A stretch of 64,000 bases of DNA, taken from NCBI RefSeq assembly GCF_963666145.1, contig NZ_OY762614.1, forward strand, positions 2,528,001 to 2,592,000. The letters run 5' to 3'. Below the pieces are notes generated by a model. The model did no database searches and was not told the origin of the DNA. It saw only the letters and a program-made list of their open reading frames with translations. The DNA comes from an uncultured Desulfobacter sp. (GTDB lineage: Bacteria > Desulfobacterota > Desulfobacteria > Desulfobacterales > Desulfobacteraceae). Below are positions 36,411-45,222 of this stretch, piece after piece (position 1 is the stretch's first letter; each line of letters begins with the position of its first letter). The translations under genes and the position numbers were made by a program.

Positions 36411-36872
36411 TTAAAGCCTCAAGGATAAGCCCAGGGCCAGGGCGTTACATGAAAGGGCGCCGATGATTAACGAGATACTTTTTGATGTCAGATCCGAGGT
36501 GTCTGTAATTTCAATATAGTCGACTTGCCCAGGATCAGAATCGAGATCCGTCACCGAGATTGATGTTCGTTGGTAATATGCTTTGGTCAAAATATTGATT
36601 TGAGAAAAATCGGATGTATTAAAAAGGTAGTCATCGACAACAAAGAACGCGTTTGCCTGATCCACCCGGTAAAGATCAATCTGGCCGGTCTTTGTGACCG
36701 CTGCATATGATTGGGTATTTGAAAGCAGTATTAAAAGAAACAAGACGCCGATGGAATTGAAACGGGATGATCCAATCTGAAGGGCTGATACGATGGCCCG
36801 GATAATGACGCCCAGGAGCAAGGAAATAACAACAAGGCCAAAACCATTTCCAAACGCTTCTAAATCTATCAT
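36411..36872 (-). CDS. Phage membrane protein of unknown role
   Basis: 153 residues with an N-terminal helix (about 10-30), a second hydrophobic stretch that reads like an internal signal (SIGVLFLLILLSNTQSYAA, about 40-58), a polar domain rich in Asp/Ser/Thr (about 59-130) and a C-terminal helix (about 131-150). The topology suggests an extracytoplasmic domain held by two anchors. It lies between the 94-residue and 48-residue membrane proteins in the structural block. No known inovirus family was recognised. Confidence 0.6.
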   Translation of the reverse strand: MIDLEAFGNGFGLVVISLLLGVIIRAIVSALQIGSSRFNSIGVLFLLILLSNTQSYAAVTKTGQIDLYRVDQANAFFVVDDYLFNTSDFSQINILTKAYYQRTSISVTDLDSDPGQVDYIEITDTSDLTSKSISLIIGALSCNALALGLSLRL

Positions 36873-36918
36873 TGTTTATCTCCTGTCTTTCTTCGTAAAT
36901 TTAATCAAAAATTTTGGC

Positions 36919-37203
36919 TTATTTTTCGTCTCTGATACCGTTCAGGCTCATTTGATATTCTTCTTTCATTAAAGGTTCACGCCAGGTGCCTTTGCTCATC
37001 TGCCAGCGGTTAAACGCTTTCTTGGCTTCGATCTCCCTTTCGGTCATGCCGATATTGAAAAGTTCCATAATTTTTACAAACGCGAAGACAATGAACATCA
37101 AGGAGAGCATGGCAAGGAGGACCACAGAAATATCGTTTGCGATAAAGCTTGCAAGATTCGCTTTGAACTGTGTGAACATTAAACTGATTAAGTCGGTTTC
37201 CAT
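36919..37203 (-). CDS. Small phage membrane protein
   Basis: 94 residues. One long hydrophobic helix (about 24-48, DISVVLLAMLSLMFIVFAFV) is followed by a charged cytosolic tail (MTEREIEAKKAFNRWQMSKG...). A single helix with a basic, Trp-containing tail is common among small inovirus assembly or coat proteins. It follows the coat genes in the operon after a strong hairpin. No specific family was recognised. Confidence 0.6.
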   Translation of the reverse strand: METDLISLMFTQFKANLASFIANDISVVLLAMLSLMFIVFAFVKIMELFNIGMTEREIEAKKAFNRWQMSKGTWREPLMKEEYQMSLNGIRDEK

Positions 37204-37272
37204 AACGCTCCTTTAGGTTTGTTTGTAACCTATTGAAATCACGTACGACCTTATACGCCTTTAGGAGTGGTT

Positions 37273-37299
37273 GGGGTGGAGAAAAACGGCCTCCACCCC
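37273..37299. terminator. 9-bp GC-rich hairpin after coat genes
   Basis: GGGGTGGAG and CTCCACCCC are perfect complements around a 9-base loop, just downstream of the coat-like genes on the minus strand. No T tract follows, so it may act as a partial terminator or protect the 3' end of a coat mRNA, as after gene VIII of Ff phages. Confidence 0.55.
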
Positions 37300-37310
37300 T
37301 TGAAAAAAAA

Positions 37311-37538
37311 TTAACCTCTGCTCATGGTGCGCCGGATGTACTTGTAGGCGAGGAAGGCCAGGTTAATGGTGACAAAGGTGGTCAGGACGGTGAGCACCTG
37401 ACCGTTGATGGTTGAGATGTCGAACGCAGTCCAAAGGTCTGCAACACTAGGTGTGGCAAAGGACAGGCCGAACATGCCGAAAAATGCAGAAAAAATAGCT
37501 GCGGTGAACATCTGGGAACGGGTGATAAGATTCTTCAT
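37311..37538 (-). CDS. Major coat-like protein (pVIII type), copy B
   Basis: 75 residues with the layout of a filamentous-phage major coat precursor. A signal peptide ends near GLSFA, followed by a mature part of about 47 residues: acidic/amphipathic N-side (TPSVADLWTAFDISTING), a hydrophobic helix (VLTVLTTFVTINLAFLAY) and a basic C-terminus (KYIRRTMSRG). It lies directly downstream of a second, different coat-like gene. One may be the major coat and the other a minor or alternative one. Confidence 0.7.
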   Translation of the reverse strand: MKNLITRSQMFTAAIFSAFFGMFGLSFATPSVADLWTAFDISTINGQVLTVLTTFVTINLAFLAYKYIRRTMSRG

Positions 37539-37562
37539 GATAAAACTCCTTTTAAAAAAAAA

Positions 37563-37772
37563 TTAACGAAAGACTTTAACAAGCAACCCCAGCCCCACAA
37601 CGATTATCAGAATGGTGATAATGCCCGCTGCAGCGGTATTGACGTCGGTTCTGACACCATCAAACATATCTGATGAAATCAAAGGGGTGTATTCGGTTGT
37701 TGCCAAAGCAAGACCAGTGATCCCGAAGAGGATCAATGAAACAACGCTGAGGATTCGCTTAAGAAAACACAT
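37563..37772 (-). CDS. Major coat-like protein (pVIII type), copy A
   Basis: 69 residues: signal peptide MCFLKRILSVVSLILFGITG with likely cleavage at ALA-TTEY, then a mature protein of about 45 residues with an acidic amphipathic half (SSDMFDGVRTDVNTAA) and a membrane helix ending in a basic tip (GLLVKVFR). This is the clearest pVIII-like protein in the island. The gene overlaps the end of the secretin gene by 14 bases. Confidence 0.75.
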   Translation of the reverse strand: MCFLKRILSVVSLILFGITGLALATTEYTPLISSDMFDGVRTDVNTAAAGIITILIIVVGLGLLVKVFR

Positions 37773-39120
37773 AGCGTATCACCTCACTGTTGATTAATAT
37801 GGAAACCGAAAACTGCGTGGTTTCCTGATTATCAAGACCCATCTTTAACCAACTTAAAGACGACCTTGACACGCTTCCTTTGTTATATTTCAGACCGCCG
37901 ATCAGGGTTGTTTCACCGGCCCTGAACACGATTTGATTGTCAATTTTGCGAATGGAAATTTGGGGTTGCCTGACAAGATTCGGTTCCGTGCCCACTTCAA
38001 GAAATTCAATCAGGCTCTGGATGTTCCCGGTAAACTGGGTTGAGATGATGTTCCCGGATACCGAGGGTTTGAGTTTTAAAATAAGACCGGACGACACGGT
38101 ATCGAATTCATAGCCCTGGGCCACGGTATCTGTCGCGCCGTCAATGGATGACACGGTAATTTCCTTGACGTAGGGGATTTTTTCCGACACATCAAGCTCG
38201 GCGGTGGAACCGTTCATGACAGAGATCCGGGCGGACTGAAGCACGGTAAAATCCTTTAATTCGTCCAGGGATTCAACCACGGATTGCAATGATAGGTGAC
38301 CGCCGCCAAGGTTCAGGGCGAAGCCGTCATCCGAGCCGGTGACAGAAAATTTAAGCGGATCTTCATACAGGTCCGTTAAGCTGGCAGCCAATTGTGACCA
38401 ATCAATGCCGTGTTTGTATGTGTGGCTGTCCTGGGATTCAAGGATCATGATGTCGAATACAACTAAGGTAAGATACGGATTATTTTTGAAATAATCGTAA
38501 ATGGTCAGGTATGTATAATAGTCCGTGTTAAAAACGATCCGTGATGAGAGTTCATCATAGAACGAGTTCTGGACCCCGAAAGAGTTTAATAATTTGATCA
38601 GGTTTTCCTGGGTGCCGGGCATCAGCACCTTTACATAGGCCGGGGACGTTTTACGGATGATCAACACACCCTGTTTGTATTTAAAAAATAGACCATGGCT
38701 GATTTGAAGGGATTGAAGCAGGGTTTTCAGGGTGCCGTGGTACGCGGGCATGGAAACGGTTTGGAGCCTGGGCGTTTCCTTTTTCTCGGTGGCAAGGTTT
38801 GTGGCATCCTTGGTTTCCGTGGGCTGTTCAATGTAACACCCGATATCGGCCACAATGTTTATGCCCTGATCAATAAGGATCTGGAAGAAATCACACAGGG
38901 GGACCGGTGCGGTTAAATTGATTGAAACCTGGATATCATCGGGGATTTTGTCCAGATCATCATCGAACTTAATAAAATCTTTGACCACAACCTCTTTCAC
39001 GGTTGATGCATTGCGGTGAATATCAAAGGGCTTGTGTTCATTGTACACCGGCACTTTAAAGGAAGGGTGTGCACAGCCGGCACAGAAAAATAATGTCGTT
39101 ATCAGATAAAAATATTTCAT
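37759..39120 (-). CDS. Phage secretin (pIV-like)
   Basis: A 453-residue outer-membrane secretin that would form the exit channel for virions. It begins with a lipoprotein-like signal (FFCAGC, about 12-17), followed by N-domains (about 50-230) and the secretin core (about 250-450) with QSARISVMNGSTAELDVSEK and the typical late motif ...RAGETTLIGGLKYNKGS. It is encoded directly after zot with a 4-base overlap, as gene IV follows gene I. Carrying its own secretin frees the phage from the host type II/IV secretin that CTXphi borrows. Confidence 0.85.
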   Translation of the reverse strand: MKYFYLITTLFFCAGCAHPSFKVPVYNEHKPFDIHRNASTVKEVVVKDFIKFDDDLDKIPDDIQVSINLTAPVPLCDFFQILIDQGINIVADIGCYIEQPTETKDATNLATEKKETPRLQTVSMPAYHGTLKTLLQSLQISHGLFFKYKQGVLIIRKTSPAYVKVLMPGTQENLIKLLNSFGVQNSFYDELSSRIVFNTDYYTYLTIYDYFKNNPYLTLVVFDIMILESQDSHTYKHGIDWSQLAASLTDLYEDPLKFSVTGSDDGFALNLGGGHLSLQSVVESLDELKDFTVLQSARISVMNGSTAELDVSEKIPYVKEITVSSIDGATDTVAQGYEFDTVSSGLILKLKPSVSGNIISTQFTGNIQSLIEFLEVGTEPNLVRQPQISIRKIDNQIVFRAGETTLIGGLKYNKGSVSRSSLSWLKMGLDNQETTQFSVSILINSEVIRYVFS

Positions 39121-40022
39121 TGGGTCACCAAAATAGATCCGTCGATTTTTGATTTAAAAATCTTTTTCGAGTTAATCACGCCTACCAATACGTAGTCCGT
39201 TAAAGGCGCTGCCTGGCCGGAATATCCCGGTTCCTGATCCGGGGTATCAGGCTGAAAGTCCTGGGTTAAAGCTTGTTGCCTTTTTTCTTCAATGGAATCT
39301 GAAATGGCCTGGGTGCCGAACAGGTCACCGCTTAACAGGCTTGACTGGCTTAAAAAATAGATGAAAAGGCATAGAACAAAGGGGATCGCATAAAATATGG
39401 GGTGTTTCAGGATATTGGCCGGTTTTTCAATGCCTATTTCTTTGGTGCCATCCTTAAAATAGCTTTTGTAGCACTTGAATATTTTGGGATCATAGGAACA
39501 GGTTTTCTGGCCGATTTGATCAAGGGAGGGGCCGTAATAGCAAAAGCGGACATATTTTTTCTTGACCAGGTTGCCGAACATGTTCAGCTTTTTGTAACGG
39601 TAGGTGAATTCAATCAAGGACCTGACAGAGCTTTCGATACGTTCAACGTTTTGGGTGATAAGAATCAGGTCAACGCCCATATGACGGTGTTCACTGGCCC
39701 ATTTGCCAAAGGCTCTGTTTGTTTTGGTTTGCCAGTCCCGGGAATTAAAGAAATTCTGGGCTTCGTCAATGATGACCAGATCGCCCGGGCTGGTATGGTC
39801 CCAGAATTCGGTGATCTGGTGATTTGGCAGAGCGACAAGTCTTTCTTTGAGCTGACTGTCTTCAAGATTGAGGAAGTGTTTTATGATTTCCTGTTTTTCT
39901 TCCTGATCCGGGCCGGAGATGTTCGTTAAAATGCGTCTGCCCTGGGAAAGGTTGTCCAGGAGTTTGCGCATGGCATCATAGGTTTTACCGGCACCGGGAA
40001 GTCCTTCGTAACAGGAAATCAT
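39117..40022 (-). CDS. Zot/pI-like assembly ATPase
   Basis: A 301-residue inner-membrane ATPase that drives extrusion of filamentous phage. ATG 40022 is chosen over a far upstream codon because AAGGG lies 7 bases before it. Walker A GLPGAGKT lies at about 7-14, Walker B DLVIIDEAQNFF near 80-91, and the sensor LILITQN. A single membrane helix (about 222-245, FYAIPFVLCLFIYFL) separates the cytosolic ATPase from a periplasmic tail that would meet the secretin. This is the hallmark inovirus protein. Confidence 0.92.
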   Translation of the reverse strand: MISCYEGLPGAGKTYDAMRKLLDNLSQGRRILTNISGPDQEEKQEIIKHFLNLEDSQLKERLVALPNHQITEFWDHTSPGDLVIIDEAQNFFNSRDWQTKTNRAFGKWASEHRHMGVDLILITQNVERIESSVRSLIEFTYRYKKLNMFGNLVKKKYVRFCYYGPSLDQIGQKTCSYDPKIFKCYKSYFKDGTKEIGIEKPANILKHPIFYAIPFVLCLFIYFLSQSSLLSGDLFGTQAISDSIEEKRQQALTQDFQPDTPDQEPGYSGQAAPLTDYVLVGVINSKKIFKSKIDGSILVTQ

Positions 40023-40024
40023 GG

Positions 40025-40357
40025 TTAGACCCTTGTGAATGCTGCCGGAATAAGGTTCAGGGTCAAACGGATCAGACAGGCTGCGGCCAGCATGCTCAGG
40101 CATTGGGCAATGTTCAGCTTGTAGAGGATGTATAAAATCTGATCCGGTAAAAGGTTCCAGTTCCCGAATGAAGAAAGGGCGGTCACCTGGGCGAAGTCGA
40201 TCGCTGAAATAATGGTTTCAATGATGCTGAAGAATGCATCCATACTCAGATAAACAATTTCGGACAACAGGTATAAGATACCGTCAAGAACCCAATTGAT
40301 AAAGTCAGTGAGCATTCCCCAGAAATTGGAACAAAAATCTATTATTTTATGAATCAT
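40025..40357 (-). CDS. DUF2523-type minor coat protein (pVI-like)
   Basis: 110 residues, strongly hydrophobic, with helices about 15-37, 40-58 and 75-105. The end QILYILYKLNIAQCLSMLAA...LIRLTLNLIPAAF matches the DUF2523 pattern seen between the adhesin and zot genes of inoviruses. It would cap the virion end with the pIII-like protein. It is tightly packed between those two genes. Confidence 0.82.
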   Translation of the reverse strand: MIHKIIDFCSNFWGMLTDFINWVLDGILYLLSEIVYLSMDAFFSIIETIISAIDFAQVTALSSFGNWNLLPDQILYILYKLNIAQCLSMLAAACLIRLTLNLIPAAFTRV

Positions 40358-40358
40358 G

Positions 40359-41711
40359 TTATGCCTTTTTCAGAACCAGAATTTTAAAGCATGCAAAGCT
40401 TGTCACTAACAAAAGAACGGACCGTAAAATTCCCCAGACATTGTCGTAATCCGAATAATCTATGGAGGCCGTTTGTTCGCTGGAAGAACCCCATTTACCG
40501 ATATCAACAGTTTGTACAGAAGAACCGGAACCGGACGGCCCGGCGAAGATGTCAAAAGGAAGGCTGAATAGATCGGATTCTTTTACCGTGGTGATGAACA
40601 GATCATATCTGTCAGAGTATTTTGTTTTGATTGCCGTTAAGGTGTCTGTTTCGTCCAGGGCGGGGATATTATCTGTGATGGTCGTATCTATGGTTTGGCC
40701 GGAGTCGATTAAATTGTCTCCAACGGCCTGACCTATTTCATCGGCGGTGGGTGTGTTTACGGAAACAACAGCGCCGCCGGATGATGTAGAAGAGGTTTTT
40801 CCGGCTTTATCATTGATCTTGGCAAGGTAATCGTTTGTTATCCCCAGGTATTTTTGAATATTTTCTAAATTTGTATTGGTTGACGCGGTGTTCTTAATGA
40901 TTTTATCCAAACGGCCTGAATCGGCATCATTTGAATCCGGCTGTTCTGACGGGGCTTGCTGGGTTTCCGGTTTTTTTGCTTGTGTCTGATCATCTTCAGC
41001 GTCTCTATAATCTTTGAAGGGATCGGTGGACCCGGGGATAATCGTGCCGTCATCTTGAATCTCAACTGGGCTGTTTTTTTTGGTAATGTTTAAATCATCA
41101 ATGTCTAATTTTTCTAAGGATGCGGCAAGATCTTCGGCGGTTTGATAGGTTACAAGATCCCCGGTAACCGAATCAATTGTATAACCTTCAAAGTCGGTGG
41201 GCATTGTGCCGAACGAATATTGATTGCCTTCACTATCTTGGATAACACCGGCGACGACTTTATTATTTTCATCATAGCAGACAGAAACAATGGCGGCTTT
41301 ATAGGATTCTGATGAATCGGGTTTTAAATCGAAATCATCTGATATGCCATCATTATCTAAATCTTGAATATCGGTATACAAACCAGATTCAATAGATGCA
41401 GGGGGAATATAAACAAAACCAATATATGGACCAGAGGGAGCAGTATCAAGATTTCGATATAAAGAGGCTCCACCCTGGCAATGACTTGCTAATGTGTAAA
41501 AAGAATAACCAGATGGGACTAAATTAGAATAATCTGAGTCACCTGAATAAAATATAATATTTGATACATTAAATGTCTCAACAGCATTATAAATGCCAGA
41601 AGAACAAGCACCAGTGGAAGGATAATATCGAATTGCGTTTGCAGAATAAGCCAAAGAAAACCAAATAAAAGGAATACAAAACCCAATCAAAAAATATAAT
41701 ATTTGTTTCAT
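40359..41711 (-). CDS. pIII/TspB-like virion adsorption protein
   Basis: A 450-residue secreted protein anchored by a C-terminal helix (GILRSVLLLVTSFACFKILV), as gene III proteins are. Start ATG 41711 is preferred: GAGG lies just upstream, and a clean signal peptide follows (MKQILYFLIGFCIPFIWFSL, then AYSANA). The N-terminal third is Cys-containing. A calcium-type repeat DLDNDGISDDFD lies near residue 131. A low-complexity Ser/Thr/Asp/Gln linker follows. The position before DUF2523 and zot fits. The receptor cannot be predicted. Confidence 0.8.
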   Translation of the reverse strand: MKQILYFLIGFCIPFIWFSLAYSANAIRYYPSTGACSSGIYNAVETFNVSNIIFYSGDSDYSNLVPSGYSFYTLASHCQGGASLYRNLDTAPSGPYIGFVYIPPASIESGLYTDIQDLDNDGISDDFDLKPDSSESYKAAIVSVCYDENNKVVAGVIQDSEGNQYSFGTMPTDFEGYTIDSVTGDLVTYQTAEDLAASLEKLDIDDLNITKKNSPVEIQDDGTIIPGSTDPFKDYRDAEDDQTQAKKPETQQAPSEQPDSNDADSGRLDKIIKNTASTNTNLENIQKYLGITNDYLAKINDKAGKTSSTSSGGAVVSVNTPTADEIGQAVGDNLIDSGQTIDTTITDNIPALDETDTLTAIKTKYSDRYDLFITTVKESDLFSLPFDIFAGPSGSGSSVQTVDIGKWGSSSEQTASIDYSDYDNVWGILRSVLLLVTSFACFKILVLKKA

Positions 41712-41833
41712 GTTTCCTCTATATGAGTTGCCCCTGTTCATAAAAGCCCCTGTCCAAATCAGTGCCGTGCCCCTCAATTCATGTTGAAAAACAGGAAAAA
41801 GAGGAGCGGCACATGTATTGCGGGTTGTCCGCA

Positions 41834-42133
41834 TTAGTCGTTTTCCTGTTCCTGCCAGTAAACGCGGCCATTGAATTCCTGAAACGAGATGGAATTGGAA
41901 TAGGGCGTCATTTCCGTTGAATTGTCGAAAATCTCCTTGGAGACTTTTATCTTCAAAACTTTTTCCAGACCTTTGACGGCAACGGCCAGGTGAAACGTTT
42001 CATCACCGGTTTTCGTGGTTCCGGCGATCTTCTGAATAATCAACCCTTTTATGGTTAAGCCCATGTCTATGTTCGGCATGGGAACGACCTTTTTCTCTTT
42101 TTCGTCTGACATCTTTTCTGCTGGTAAAGCCAT
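41834..42133 (-). CDS. Small cytosolic protein, candidate ssDNA-binding pV analogue
   Basis: 99 residues without membrane helix; Lys-rich N-terminus (EKMSDEKEKKVV), then a predicted beta-rich part (HLAVAVKGLEKVLKIKVSKE) with an acidic end. It lies directly after Rep and before the virion genes, the slot that usually holds the single-stranded-DNA-binding protein. No family resemblance is certain, so the function is inferred from position. Confidence 0.5.
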   Translation of the reverse strand: MALPAEKMSDEKEKKVVPMPNIDMGLTIKGLIIQKIAGTTKTGDETFHLAVAVKGLEKVLKIKVSKEIFDNSTEMTPYSNSISFQEFNGRVYWQEQEND

Positions 42134-42157
42134 TTTTAAAAACTCCTTTGTTGAATG

Positions 42158-43441
42158 TTATCCCGGCACACCGACCGGGTTTAAATTATTGCGGTTAAAA
42201 ACAATCTGTACTTTTTGGAACAGTTCTTCCTCGTAATGATTGAGCCGGAACTGCAACTCTCTCCAGACCCGACTTGACGCCATTGTTGCGATCTGCCTGA
42301 AATCGTCTACGCTTCTGAGTGATGCGGCACAGGCCGATATAAGGCAGCCGACACCTTGATCGAATAAAGCTTCAACATTGTCATATTGAGCCTTTTCACG
42401 TTTCCTCCAGAGGTTTGGGTTTTCGTTATCGAAAGAGACACGCTGAACAAGTTTCCAGAAAGGGGAGGTAACTGCATCACGGGACTGATGATTGTTGGAT
42501 CTGTCAACGTCATGTTCACAGTGTTTGGCCCAAAGTTTCGATGAATACGCCCACAGGCCATTCAGGGATTTTTTAAGGTCTGACAGGGTTTCTATTCGTT
42601 CAAGGTCATCGGTCTTGAATTCTGTTAAGGCTTCACGCCTGTATTGAAACTCAACCCTGACAACCGGTGTTTTTTGATCCCGGGAATTAAGGCCCCATTG
42701 CCGGTTAAAGAAGTCTTCTTTGGCCGTGGCCCGTTTGACTTTTAATTCTGTGCGCTTGTTATATATCCGGCACATCAGGTTGCCTTTGCCGATTGACATC
42801 CCGGAGATGGTGCGGCCTGTAAAGTGGACGCTTGACGACACGGCACGGGTGATCCATTTTTCCATGTGGTGTAACTCCAGCTGGCTGAAATCGACATTCA
42901 CAAAATCAGTGGATAAATCAACACGGGTGACATGGTGTCTTTTGATTGAAATGTCACAGGACTTTAAATATTTGAGGACCTGTTCATAGACTTCAAAGGC
43001 CCCGGGCAGATGGGAGGACATAGAACCGATTTCTATTAAGCAGGTGGGAAAATTGCCATGCACAGAGCGGTTATTGAAATAAACATGGGTGTCGGCCATT
43101 GAGATATGATAGGTGAAAAACCGCCTGCCGGACCGGTGAACGTTCCATTGATTTGAAAAATAGGTGAATGGGATACAATCTTGTTCAAAATCCCTGGCAA
43201 CCGCACGGGCCTTTTCAATTTCTTCCAGGATAATTGAATCCGAAAGATCTGCATAAAGGGATAAATGCAAAGTATCTATGTTTGAATAGACAGAACTTAA
43301 ACTGGCTAATTGGGGGGTACATGTTATAAGGGCCTGTACCCCGTCGCTGAACGCCCCCGCGCTGACGCGCGTGGTCGTTTCAGCGTCGGATCTAAGAGAC
43401 GGTTGACATCTTTGTTTATGATCTTTATTTATAGATGACAT
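42158..43441 (-). CDS. Rolling-circle replication initiator (Rep_trans/RstA-like)
   Basis: A 427-residue initiator like RstA of CTXphi and the Rep_trans plasmid family. It would nick the replicative form to start rolling-circle synthesis. Family blocks visible are HHVTRVDLSTDF (about 167-178), SGMSIGKGNLMCRIYNKRTE (about 212-231) and VVRVEFQYRREAL (about 262-274). AAAGGAAT precedes the ATG. A near-identical partial copy runs off the right edge of the window in the inverted second phage. Confidence 0.85.
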   Translation of the reverse strand: MSSINKDHKQRCQPSLRSDAETTTRVSAGAFSDGVQALITCTPQLASLSSVYSNIDTLHLSLYADLSDSIILEEIEKARAVARDFEQDCIPFTYFSNQWNVHRSGRRFFTYHISMADTHVYFNNRSVHGNFPTCLIEIGSMSSHLPGAFEVYEQVLKYLKSCDISIKRHHVTRVDLSTDFVNVDFSQLELHHMEKWITRAVSSSVHFTGRTISGMSIGKGNLMCRIYNKRTELKVKRATAKEDFFNRQWGLNSRDQKTPVVRVEFQYRREALTEFKTDDLERIETLSDLKKSLNGLWAYSSKLWAKHCEHDVDRSNNHQSRDAVTSPFWKLVQRVSFDNENPNLWRKREKAQYDNVEALFDQGVGCLISACAASLRSVDDFRQIATMASSRVWRELQFRLNHYEEELFQKVQIVFNRNNLNPVGVPG

Positions 43442-43507
43442 GTAAAATTCCTTTGGCGAGGTTTTTACTGTTATTTAAAGGTCGGGAGTTGCCTCTCCCG
43501 GCCTTTT

Positions 43508-43837
43508 CTATTCTTCAAGTTCTTCTATATTTTCAAAATGCACGCCTAAGTAATGCTGTGTTAATTTCTCAAATAATGCTTTCTCACTGATATTTTCATC
43601 AGATAGATTTTTATAACCCCGTGTACTGCCGGGTTCTGTTTCAAGCTCCGTTGCAAACGATTCAAGCGCCTCTATGATTAAGTCATTAATAATTGAACTT
43701 TTCGTCATACTCGGAAACATTGCACAGAGCGCATCAATTTTGGCTGCTGACAGAATGGGCAAACGGATAGATGTTTGTTTTGGAGAGAATGAAGAATTAT
43801 CCGGACTGAACCACTTGGCTTTTAATGAATATTTCAT
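43508..43837 (-). CDS. Ribbon-helix-helix-like phage regulator
   Basis: 109 residues with a short strand (TSIRLPIL) followed by two helices (AAKIDALCAMFPSMTKSSIINDLIIEALE), a CopG/Arc-like fold that binds DNA as a dimer, plus an acidic tail. GAAAGG precedes the ATG. It lies just upstream of rep, so it probably controls replication. The identical protein sequence is encoded in the second phage copy, which shows strong conservation or recent shared ancestry. Confidence 0.65.
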   Translation of the reverse strand: MKYSLKAKWFSPDNSSFSPKQTSIRLPILSAAKIDALCAMFPSMTKSSIINDLIIEALESFATELETEPGSTRGYKNLSDENISEKALFEKLTQHYLGVHFENIEELEE

Positions 43838-43875
43838 ATGAGTCCTTTCAATTCCTTTATCTGTATGTGTTCCCG

Positions 43876-44514
43876 TCATGCAAATAATTTTCCCTGCTCC
43901 GGCCGGCGTTCCGGAACTACCGGGAACACATATTCGCCGGCGCTGTCCCACTGATCTGCCATCGCGTCAGCAATTACCTGGTAAGTAAGGCTTCGAATTT
44001 TGGCGTCTTTAATCCTGGCATGGGTCGGGGAATGGCGCTTGCCGTCTGCTGTATTTATCCAAAGCGGCTTCACTGGTTTTGTTGGAAGCAGTAAAGGCAG
44101 ATTTTTAAGCCAAAGGCCGGTTTTCTTAGATTCCGGATAACCGAATTCATAAGGCTGGATATATTGATCCGGTTGTCGAATATGGGTGGAAATAACGCCC
44201 TGGGGATTCTCAATGCAAATTCTTTCTATATCGGCATTAAGCAGGGCATGGACAAAAAGTATTGCGTCCAGGCGTTTTTTCCATCTTTTCGGATTATTCA
44301 AAAAAGATCTGTTGCCGGACACGGCAAGATAAGTGCACGGCGGGTGAGCGATCATCATATCCCAACCATCATTGATCACGTCAAAGACATCGCCCTGGTA
44401 ATGCGGGCCTGGGGTTTCTGTCGGTAGAAAGTCACAAGACATGGCGTCATGGCCTTTTTTTAAAAATGCGTCCCGGACCCGTCCGGAGTATTCACATGCG
44501 ATTAAAATCTTCAT
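43876..44514 (-). CDS. Cytosine-C5 methyltransferase-like protein
   Basis: 212 residues resembling short phage DNA-cytosine methylases. The N-terminus MKILIACEYSGRVRDAF is the SAM-binding start. AHPPCTYLAVSGNR carries the PC catalytic loop (Cys near residue 59), and CIENPQGVIS is the ENV-like motif. The target domain is short. It could protect phage DNA from host restriction or act as an anti-restriction factor. It is absent from the second phage copy, where the following gene starts at the matching ATG. Confidence 0.7.
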   Translation of the reverse strand: MKILIACEYSGRVRDAFLKKGHDAMSCDFLPTETPGPHYQGDVFDVINDGWDMMIAHPPCTYLAVSGNRSFLNNPKRWKKRLDAILFVHALLNADIERICIENPQGVISTHIRQPDQYIQPYEFGYPESKKTGLWLKNLPLLLPTKPVKPLWINTADGKRHSPTHARIKDAKIRSLTYQVIADAMADQWDSAGEYVFPVVPERRPEQGKLFA

Positions 44515-44532
44515 ACGGATAGTTCCAATAAT

Positions 44533-44961
44533 CTAATAGTCCCAAGGGTCATCTGATGAATCAGAGTCATCAAACCAGGAATCCACGTAATCATCTAAAT
44601 ATTCGTCGGCTGATTCATCTGCTTCCCGGGAACGTTCTCTTTCATATTCTCCCCATGGACGATCTTCAGAATTGGGAAGCTCATTGTCGTTGTATTCGGA
44701 ATGCGGGAAATCACTGAAGTCTTCATTGGACCTATTTTCCAGGAGATTGCGGATCTCTTCGTCTGCAAGCCGCTGATTTTCATCTGTATCTGCAAGCCGT
44801 GATTCAAGCCGCCTTATCTCGGCTTCCTTTTCATCCTGATGGTAAGCTCGGCAATCTGAACAAAGGTCATGGTCAAGGCCGATTTCAAACGATGACATTT
44901 GTTTTCCACATTCCGAGCAATGCTGAATCTCGTCTTTATATTTCCAATGAAAAGAGACCAT
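44533..44961 (-). CDS. Zinc-ribbon protein with acidic tail
   Basis: 142 residues. An N-terminal zinc ribbon (CSECGKQM...CSDC, about 15-37) is followed by a helical stretch (EIRRLESRLADTDENQRL) and a long tail very rich in Asp, Glu and Ser (about 75-142). It is the first gene of the minus-strand phage operon, downstream of a conserved hairpin. A transcriptional or replication cofactor is plausible; no family is known. The second copy has its last residues replaced by transposon sequence. Confidence 0.6.
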   Translation of the reverse strand: MVSFHWKYKDEIQHCSECGKQMSSFEIGLDHDLCSDCRAYHQDEKEAEIRRLESRLADTDENQRLADEEIRNLLENRSNEDFSDFPHSEYNDNELPNSEDRPWGEYERERSREADESADEYLDDYVDSWFDDSDSSDDPWDY

Positions 44962-44996
44962 TTTTTAATTCATCCTTTGCATTGTAAGAAAAGAAA

Positions 44997-45035
44997 ACCC
45001 CCTGGCGGTGCTGCCAACACCATATGCCAGGGGGT
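44997..45035 (-). terminator. Conserved leader hairpin of phage operon
   Basis: ACCCCCTGGC and GCCAGGGGGT pair perfectly, with an inner GGTG/CACC stem. On the minus strand the stem is followed by TTTTCTTTTCTT, so it reads as a terminator 35 bases before the first phage gene. A second stem just upstream (TGTCTCGG/CCAAGACA with an inner GCATG/CATGC) makes an attenuator possible. The pair is conserved at 58115. A replication-origin role is the alternative. Confidence 0.7.
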
Positions 45036-45222
45036 AAGATGTCTCGGGAAAACGCATGCCCATGCAAAAACCAAGACACCTATAGGGGATTTGTTTTGAT
45101 GTGGGATATGAAAAATGATAGGTTAACAACTTGGGCATGTGTTTGTCCTTTTGAAGCAAAAGGTTGTATATCACCAATAATGATTAGTTTTAAGACTATA
45201 AAACCAATAAGTCAAATAAAAA

